From Cyanobacteria bacterium UBA4641 (GTDB lineage Bacteria > Cyanobacteriota > Vampirovibrionia > Gastranaerophilales > Gastranaerophilaceae): a DNA stretch of 9,101 nucleotides. The translations under genes were made by a program, and so were the position numbers. Where the stretch lies: the NCBI GenBank assembly GCA_002405805.1, contig DHMN01000070.1:1-9101 (forward strand), given 5' to 3'. The first letter of the stretch is position 1. The number at the start of each line of letters is the position of its first letter. This document shows, piece after piece, positions 4,436-9,101 of this stretch. Under the pieces are notes generated by a model, which made no database searches, was not told the origin of the DNA, and saw nothing but the letters and a program-made list of their open reading frames with translations.

Positions 4436-5941
4436 TTAATCTCTTTTCTTCAATGTAGGGAATGCGATTACATCACGAATTGACGGAGAGTTTGTCAATA
4501 ACATAATCAATCTGTCAATACCTAAACCTAAGCCACCCATTGGAGGAACACCGTGTTCTAGAGCACAAATGTAATCTTCATCGATTGGCATTGCCTCTTC
4601 ATCTCCTGCAGCTTTTGCAGCCATTTGAGCCTCAAATCTGGCTCTTTGGTCAATTGGGTCAGTCAATTCAGAAAATGCGTTTGAAATTTCCCAACCGTTT
4701 ACACGAGTTTCAAAACGTTCTGTCAACCTAGGATTGTTTCTGTGAACTTTAGCAAGAGGTGAAATATCTCTTGGGTAATCGTAAATGTGGATTGGTTGAA
4801 TCAATGAAGGCTCAATTTTTTCTTCAAATACTCTTTCCACAACTTGTCCCCAGTTGTCGCAATCATCTGCATCAACGTGAACTGATTTAGCTTTTTCTTT
4901 AGCCTCTTCCACTGTTTCGATTTTGTTAAAATCAATACCTGTTGCCTCTTCAACTGCGCCAAGCATAGTTTTTCTATCCCAAGGCGGAGTCAAATCGATT
5001 TCGTTTTCGCCATAAGTAATTTTTGTTGTGCCAAGAACTTCTTTTGCAACATAAGCTACAAGATTTTCTGTCAATTCCATCATGTCGTTATAATCAACGT
5101 AAGCTTGGTATAACTCCATCATTGTAAATTCAGGGTTGTGACGTGTGTCGATACCTTCGTTTCTGAAACTTCTGTTGATTTCAAAAATCTTTTCACTCAC
5201 ACCGCCAACCATCAAACGTTTCAAATAAAGTTCAGGAGCGATTCTCAAGTACATATCCATATCTAATGTATTGTGGTGAGTGATAAACGGTCTTGCGTTA
5301 GCTCCGCCTGCTTGTGGGTGCAACATTGGAGTCTCAACTTCCATAAAGCCTTTGCCGATTAGATATTCTCTAATTTTTTGGATAATTAAACTTCTTTTTT
5401 GGAAAGTTTTCTTAACGTCTTCGTTTACAATCATATCAACATATCTTTGACGGTATTTTGTTTCAACGTCAGTTAAACCGTGGAATTTTTCAGGTAATGG
5501 AAGAAGTGATTTTGACAAAATTTTCAAAGATTGAGCTTTGATAGTCAACTCTCCGCGAGGAGTTCTTCTAACTGAACCGTAAAACCCAACGATATCGCCG
5601 ATATCAATAGTCTTTAGAGTTTTCAAATCTTCCGGTGACAAGTTCTCTTTATGTGAGAAAATTTGAATTTTCCCTGATGCATCAACCAAGTCAATGAACA
5701 TACCTGTGTTACGGTTAGCCATTACACGACCTGCAACATGGTAGCAATCTTCAGTTTCTTCACCTGCAGGAAGGTCTTTATATTTGTCTTGCAAATCCGC
5801 AGCCATAATATCTTTGTCATAACCATACGGATACGGATTCAATCCGCGTTCTCTCAAATTTTCCATCTTTTGGATTCTAACCTGACGGATTTGGCTTTGA
5901 GAAGAATTTGTTTCTTGATTTTTTTGATTTTGTTGAGTCAT
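4436..5941 (-). CDS. lysS: Lysine-tRNA ligase, class II
   Basis: The protein has 501 residues, full length for bacterial class II LysRS. It attaches lysine to tRNA-Lys via lysyl-adenylate. After a Gln/Asn-rich start and a helix (QIRQVRIQKMENLRERGLNPYP) comes the anticodon-binding OB fold (about 65-145, with VAGRVMANRNTGMFIDLVDASGKIQIF), then the catalytic core. Motif 1 is FMEVETPML (199-207), motif 2 is FRNEGIDTRHNPEFTMMELY (259-278), and motif 3 is GLGLGIDRLIMLLT (470-483), followed by IRDVIAFPTLKKRD, which places the stop. The start at 5941 has AAGGA about ten bases upstream. It is divergent from a tRNA-Lys gene across 126 bases, and has its own promoter and terminator. No T-box-like leader is present; the predicted leader is only about 36 bases. 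Confidence 0.98.
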   Translation of the reverse strand: MTQQNQKNQETNSSQSQIRQVRIQKMENLRERGLNPYPYGYDKDIMAADLQDKYKDLPAGEETEDCYHVAGRVMANRNTGMFIDLVDASGKIQIFSHKENLSPEDLKTLKTIDIGDIVGFYGSVRRTPRGELTIKAQSLKILSKSLLPLPEKFHGLTDVETKYRQRYVDMIVNEDVKKTFQKRSLIIQKIREYLIGKGFMEVETPMLHPQAGGANARPFITHHNTLDMDMYLRIAPELYLKRLMVGGVSEKIFEINRSFRNEGIDTRHNPEFTMMELYQAYVDYNDMMELTENLVAYVAKEVLGTTKITYGENEIDLTPPWDRKTMLGAVEEATGIDFNKIETVEEAKEKAKSVHVDADDCDNWGQVVERVFEEKIEPSLIQPIHIYDYPRDISPLAKVHRNNPRLTERFETRVNGWEISNAFSELTDPIDQRARFEAQMAAKAAGDEEAMPIDEDYICALEHGVPPMGGLGLGIDRLIMLLTNSPSIRDVIAFPTLKKRD

Positions 5942-5983
5942 ATTTGTTTAATCCTTCTTATTAAATACTTAATTTGCATTTCG

Positions 5984-5992
5984 ATTGTAACA
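5984..5992 (-). promoter_or_regulatory. Extended -10 promoter of lysS
   Basis: TG-T-TACAAT on the minus strand predicts a start near 5977 and a leader of about 36 bases containing the AAGGA ribosome site. No good -35 exists; an AT palindrome AATATTT-A-AAATATT (5997-6011) covers that position. Confidence 0.55.
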
Positions 5993-6026
5993 TAAAAATA
6001 TTTAAAATATTACAGTTAAATTTCAA

Positions 6027-6054
6027 TTGACAGCTTGAATTTATGTGCTAAACT
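6027..6054 (+). promoter_or_regulatory. Promoter of tRNA-Lys (and perhaps malQ)
   Basis: A perfect -35 TTGACA (6027-6032) is 16 bases from TAAACT (6049-6054), which has a TG-C extension at 6046-6048. Transcription would start near 6061, seven bases before the mature tRNA. Confidence 0.75.
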
Positions 6055-6067
6055 GAAATCATTAAAT

Positions 6068-6140
<73 letters not shown>

Positions 6141-6188
6141 TTTTTATTCTAAGGATTGGTGTTTTAGTTTAAGTAAGAAGGGGTAACA

Positions 6189-8051
6189 ATGGTTTGTACA
6201 CTAGACAAAAATAAAGTTAGCGTTATTAGAAAAGCTCTTAAAGCATTAGGTAAAAAGAACTTTGTATTTATTATGCACAATGGAAGTTTCCCTTCTGTTG
6301 AAGGTGAAAATACAGGTTTTGGTACAATTAATTCTCAAGCAGGCAAAAATTTCATTGATTACGCATCAGGATTATTTGATGCAATCCAAATGGGGCCTGC
6401 AGGTAAGACAAAATCTTCAGATTCATCACCTTATACAGGTACAATTTTTTCAAACAATCCGTTATTCATTGATTTGAAGGAATTAACAACCGATAAATGG
6501 CACAAAATTCTATCAGAAAAAACATTTAAAGATATCGTAGATAACAATCCTAACAAAGATAAAAATAAAACTAGTTATTCGTATATCACAAAACGTCAAG
6601 ATGATGCATTAGCAGAGGCTTATGAAAACTTCTTAAAACTGAATGACAAAAAGTTGAATGCAGAATTTGACACATACAAGATTGAAAATGATTCTTGGCT
6701 TGATAAAGACAGTTTGTATGAGGCTTTTGCTTTAGAAAACGGTACTGATTATTGGCCGAATTGGAAAAATAAAGCTGATAAAAATGTATTCAATCCAAAA
6801 TCAATTGAAGAAAAAATTGAATACGGAAAACGTATTGATGAGATTTCTAAAAAATATGCTAAAGAAATCGACAAATATAAATTTATCCAATTTGTATTAA
6901 ACAAACAAAATCTAGAAACTAAAAAATATGCAGATTCTAAAAATATCAAAATGATTGCAGACAGACAAGTTGCCTTTTCTGATAGAGATTGTTGGGCTTA
7001 TCAATCATTATTTTTAGAAGGTTGGTGCTTGGGTTGTCCTCCTGATTACTTCTCAAAAGACGGTCAGGCTTGGGGTTTCCCTGTAATTGACCCTGAAAAA
7101 TTGTACAATAGCGATGGAACATTGGGTGAGGCAGGCATCTTGATGAAAAACTTATTCAAAAAGATGTTCAAAGAAAACCCCGGAGGTGTGAGAATTGACC
7201 ACATTGTAGGTTTAATTGACCCTTGGGTTTATAAATCAGGCAAAAAGCCTATGCCAGAACAAGGTGCAGGCAGATTGTATTCATCTCCTGAGCATCCTGA
7301 ACTTAACAAATATGCAATTGCAAAACTTGAAGACCTTGATACTACATTGACTTCTGACAAAGAAAAAAGAGTAAAAACTCTAACAGAAGAACAAATCAGA
7401 TTGTATGGCAGACTTATTGAAAAAATCGTTATTGCAGCTGCAAAAGAAGAAGGACTTACAAAAGATTCAATCGTATGCGAAGACCTTGGTACTTTAACAA
7501 ATCCTGTTGCTGCGGTTATGAAAGAATATGAACTTCTCGGTATGAAGTTGACTCAATTCACTGTCCCGACAGAAGAAGATGACCCATACAGATGCAAAAA
7601 TATTACAAAAAAATGTTGGGCAATGATTGGTACTCATGATAACCAACCAGTTTCATTGTGGGCTAAATCATTGGTTCACACCCACGAAGGTTATTTGCAT
7701 GTTAAAAATCTTGTAGAAGATTTATTCAAAGAGGCTCCAAATAAGGATGAAATCATCGTAAAAATGACAAATGATGAAAATTTCTTGAAAGAAACTAAGT
7801 TGGTTGAATTGTTTGCTTGTCAAGCAGAAAACATCCAAATTTTCTTCACTGATTTCTTTGGAATGAACCAAACATATAATACTCCGGGAACTTCAGGCGA
7901 CAAAAACTGGAGCTTGAGACTTCCAAATAATTTTGCACAAATGGAAACAATTAACTTGCCTTTACTTTTGAAAAAGGCTATAATTGCAAGAGGCAGTGAG
8001 TTTGCCAATGCTAACAAAAATATCATTGAGGAATTGGATGAAATACAATAA
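6189..8051 (+). CDS. malQ: 4-alpha-glucanotransferase (GH77 amylomaltase)
   Basis: The protein has 620 residues, between the roughly 500 of compact amylomaltases and the roughly 690 of E. coli MalQ. It transfers alpha-1,4-glucan segments between oligosaccharides in the cytoplasm, in maltodextrin or glycogen turnover. GH77 landmarks are SPYTGTIFSNNPLFIDL (80-96), GCPPDYFSKDGQAWGFPVIDP (282-302), VRIDHIVG with the nucleophile Asp337, CEDLG with the acid/base Glu431, GTHDN with Asp484, and YNTPGTSGDKNWSLRLP (563-579). Residues about 100-250 are unusually Lys/Asn/Asp-rich and account for the extra length over compact forms; this is the most diverged part. The start at 6189 has AAGGGG five bases upstream. 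It lies 48 bases beyond tRNA-Lys with no clear terminator or separate promoter between them, so readthrough from the tRNA promoter is possible. Its last 14 bases overlap the next gene. No other glycogen gene is in view. Confidence 0.93.
   Translation: MVCTLDKNKVSVIRKALKALGKKNFVFIMHNGSFPSVEGENTGFGTINSQAGKNFIDYASGLFDAIQMGPAGKTKSSDSSPYTGTIFSNNPLFIDLKELTTDKWHKILSEKTFKDIVDNNPNKDKNKTSYSYITKRQDDALAEAYENFLKLNDKKLNAEFDTYKIENDSWLDKDSLYEAFALENGTDYWPNWKNKADKNVFNPKSIEEKIEYGKRIDEISKKYAKEIDKYKFIQFVLNKQNLETKKYADSKNIKMIADRQVAFSDRDCWAYQSLFLEGWCLGCPPDYFSKDGQAWGFPVIDPEKLYNSDGTLGEAGILMKNLFKKMFKENPGGVRIDHIVGLIDPWVYKSGKKPMPEQGAGRLYSSPEHPELNKYAIAKLEDLDTTLTSDKEKRVKTLTEEQIRLYGRLIEKIVIAAAKEEGLTKDSIVCEDLGTLTNPVAAVMKEYELLGMKLTQFTVPTEEDDPYRCKNITKKCWAMIGTHDNQPVSLWAKSLVHTHEGYLHVKNLVEDLFKEAPNKDEIIVKMTNDENFLKETKLVELFACQAENIQIFFTDFFGMNQTYNTPGTSGDKNWSLRLPNNFAQMETINLPLLLKKAIIARGSEFANANKNIIEELDEIQ
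8028..8032 (+). promoter_or_regulatory. Ribosome binding site within malQ that sets the next start
   Basis: GAGGA (8028-8032) is five bases before the ATG at 8038 and lies in the final codons of malQ. It rules in the start that yields an intact signal peptide and indicates translational coupling. Confidence 0.75.
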
Positions 8052-8904
8052 CATTTTAAAATCAATTTTAGCAATTGCAATTGTCGCAGGTACAATGACA
8101 ACAACTTTTGCCTCAACAATTGCAACCGATGCTAAACTTCAATATAACAAAGGTGTTGATTATTACAAGCTTGGACAATTTGAAGAGGCTGCAAATTGTT
8201 TTAAAAGTGCTGTTGAATTAGACCCAAATTATATTGATGCATATTATAATCTGGGAACGATTTTGGAATACTTAAAACAAGACGAGGCTGCCCTTGCTGT
8301 ATTCAAACAAATAATTTTGAGACGACCTGATGATTACGAATCAGTATATAAAGCTGCTGAATTGAGTAAGAAAGTCGGTGAATACGAAAAGGCAAAAATG
8401 TATTTGACCCTAATTCCAACTGATTCTCTAATCGGTTCAAGAGCTAAACAGCTTGCTGCGTCAATGGATACAGATTTGCCAACCGTAAAAGCTGAACAAA
8501 CCCAGCCAAAATCATACATAGACGCAAATCCAAAAAATGATTCAGATGGTATGTATAATGATATTTCAAGTCCGACAGGTGTAGTGACTGATAATAGCGG
8601 GAACTTGTATGTTGCAGGATTTTCGGATAATACAATATATAAAATCGGACCTGATAATAAGAAAATTGTTTATATAAAAAGTGAAAAAATCGATGGTCCT
8701 ATAGGGATGGCGATTGATGATGATGGAAACATCTATATTGCAAATTACAACAAAAATAATATTTTAAAAGTTGATAAAAATGGTGCAATTTCTGAGATTC
8801 TAGAAAATGTACAAAATCCTTATTGTATGCATATTACAGGTGATTTGTTGTTTATTTCATCTCAAGGAAGTAATTCGGTATTGAGATACAAATTGCATAA
8901 GTAA
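8038..8904 (+). CDS. Exported TPR and NHL-repeat protein
   Basis: This 288-residue protein has two halves after a signal peptide (Lys-containing n-region MKYNNILKS, hydrophobic ILAIAIVAG, cleavage likely near TTTFA-S, residue 25). Residues 31-130 hold about three tetratricopeptide repeats: AKLQYNKGVDYYKLGQFEEA starts the first, IDAYYNLGTILEYLKQDEAA the second, and ESVYKAAELSKKVGEYEKA the third. After a Pro/Gln/Lys linker, 175-288 contain three NHL-type beta-propeller blades (SSPTGVVTDNSGNLYVAGFS, DGPIGMAIDDDGNIYIANYN, QNPYCMHITGDLLFISSQGS). Three blades cannot close a normal six-blade propeller alone, so it may oligomerise or be a reduced form. Both repeat types bind proteins or other ligands, so an envelope scaffold role is likely; no enzyme motif is seen. 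The start at 8038 is chosen over an upstream ATG at 7984 because of GAGGA and the signal peptide. It overlaps malQ by 14 bases. Confidence 0.87.
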   Translation: MKYNNILKSILAIAIVAGTMTTTFASTIATDAKLQYNKGVDYYKLGQFEEAANCFKSAVELDPNYIDAYYNLGTILEYLKQDEAALAVFKQIILRRPDDYESVYKAAELSKKVGEYEKAKMYLTLIPTDSLIGSRAKQLAASMDTDLPTVKAEQTQPKSYIDANPKNDSDGMYNDISSPTGVVTDNSGNLYVAGFSDNTIYKIGPDNKKIVYIKSEKIDGPIGMAIDDDGNIYIANYNKNNILKVDKNGAISEILENVQNPYCMHITGDLLFISSQGSNSVLRYKLHK

Positions 8905-8921
8905 GTAAGTAATGAGCCTTT

Positions 8922-8941
8922 GTCATTCCAGTTTTGGAATC
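8922..8941 (+). repeat. Short palindromic element, copy 6 (reduced)
   Basis: GTC precedes ATTCCA (8925-8930), GTTT and TGGAAT (8935-8940), then CTTT. The arm is six bases and again perfectly matched. It sits 17 bases after the preceding stop codon and, with the following CTTTAATT, could act as a weak terminator. Confidence 0.6.
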
Positions 8942-8962
8942 TTTAATTCAACACGTAGGTTT

Positions 8963-9046
8963 ATGTCATTCTGAAAGCTTAGAAAATTTGTGCGAAGAAT
9001 GAGCACATAATTTTCTTGCTATTCAGAATCTATCAATGTTGATTTT
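8963..9046 (+). repeat. 84-base long-loop palindromic repeat, copy B
   Basis: This starts with ATGTCATTCTGAA and ends TTCAGAATC plus a tail. It is inverted relative to 547-630, 79/84 identical. The inner stem is TGTGC/GCACA, where copy A has two changes that keep pairing as wobbles on one strand. Confidence 0.85.
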
Positions 9047-9056
9047 TACTCCAATT

Positions 9057-9081
9057 GTCACCCTGAATTTATTTCAGGGTC
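9057..9081 (+). repeat. Short palindromic element, copy 7
   Basis: GTC-ACCCTGAA-TTTAT-TTCAGGGT-C, with perfect arms at 9060-9067 and 9073-9080. It has the same arms as copy 4 and the same loop as copy 5. Confidence 0.8.
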
Positions 9082-9101
9082 TCTAATATTACAAGTTTTA
9101 C

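Noticed and set aside
5942..6067. T-box or other riboswitch controlling lysS
   Set aside because: The predicted lysS leader is only about 36 bases, with no specifier loop, T-box sequence or terminator hairpin.
7984..8037. A longer start for the TPR-NHL protein at 7984
   Set aside because: It would bury the signal peptide behind 18 residues and overlaps malQ by 68 bases; the ATG at 8038 has GAGGA five bases upstream.

Overview
The window is an AT-rich bacterial chromosomal segment with dense housekeeping genes and short spacers. AT-rich codon use, FolE2 in place of classical FolE, a GatD-type amidotransferase, a GH77 glucanotransferase with lysine-rich insertions, and many GTCATTCTGAA-type intergenic palindromes are compatible with an uncultured gut lineage such as Vampirovibrionophyceae/Melainabacteria (Gastranaerophilales). 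That placement is an inference from general resemblance; a Firmicute-like or Elusimicrobia-like host cannot be excluded from the sequence alone.

Layout. A small XRE-family regulator (53-277, +) converges on a mazG-folE2 operon (2247/2253 to 693, -). The 415-base spacer between them is packed with palindromic repeats and a triple hairpin. Divergent from mazG is a two-gene operon of unrecognised cytoplasmic proteins (2344-3263, +), closed by a strong terminator. A second repeat-filled convergent spacer (3264-3614) separates it from gatD (4349-3615, -), which follows lysS (5941-4436, -). Divergent from lysS are a tRNA-Lys(CUU) gene (6068-6140), a 4-alpha-glucanotransferase (6189-8051) and an overlapping gene for an exported TPR plus NHL-repeat protein (8038-8904). 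The window ends in a third repeat-filled stretch.

Function. FolE2 makes dihydroneopterin triphosphate for folate and/or queuosine. MazG, an NTP pyrophosphohydrolase, is translationally coupled to it, so a shared pathway is possible. LysRS and its tRNA sit back to back. GatD is half of the MurT-GatD lipid II amidating enzyme, but murT is not adjacent here. MalQ handles alpha-glucans.

Two patterns cut across the genes. First, xre, mazG and gatD each carry an identical-geometry start signal, TGTTA(A/T)(A/G)AT followed by exactly six bases and ATG, with no Shine-Dalgarno. This predicts leaderless mRNAs, whereas the other protein genes in the window have recognisable SD sites. Second, a family of oriented palindromes (GTCA, 8-bp arm, 5-nt loop, 8-bp arm, C) has arms that differ between copies but stay complementary. 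It includes long-loop members, among them an 84-base pair at opposite ends of the window that is 79/84 identical in inverted orientation. These elements occur only at gene 3' ends.
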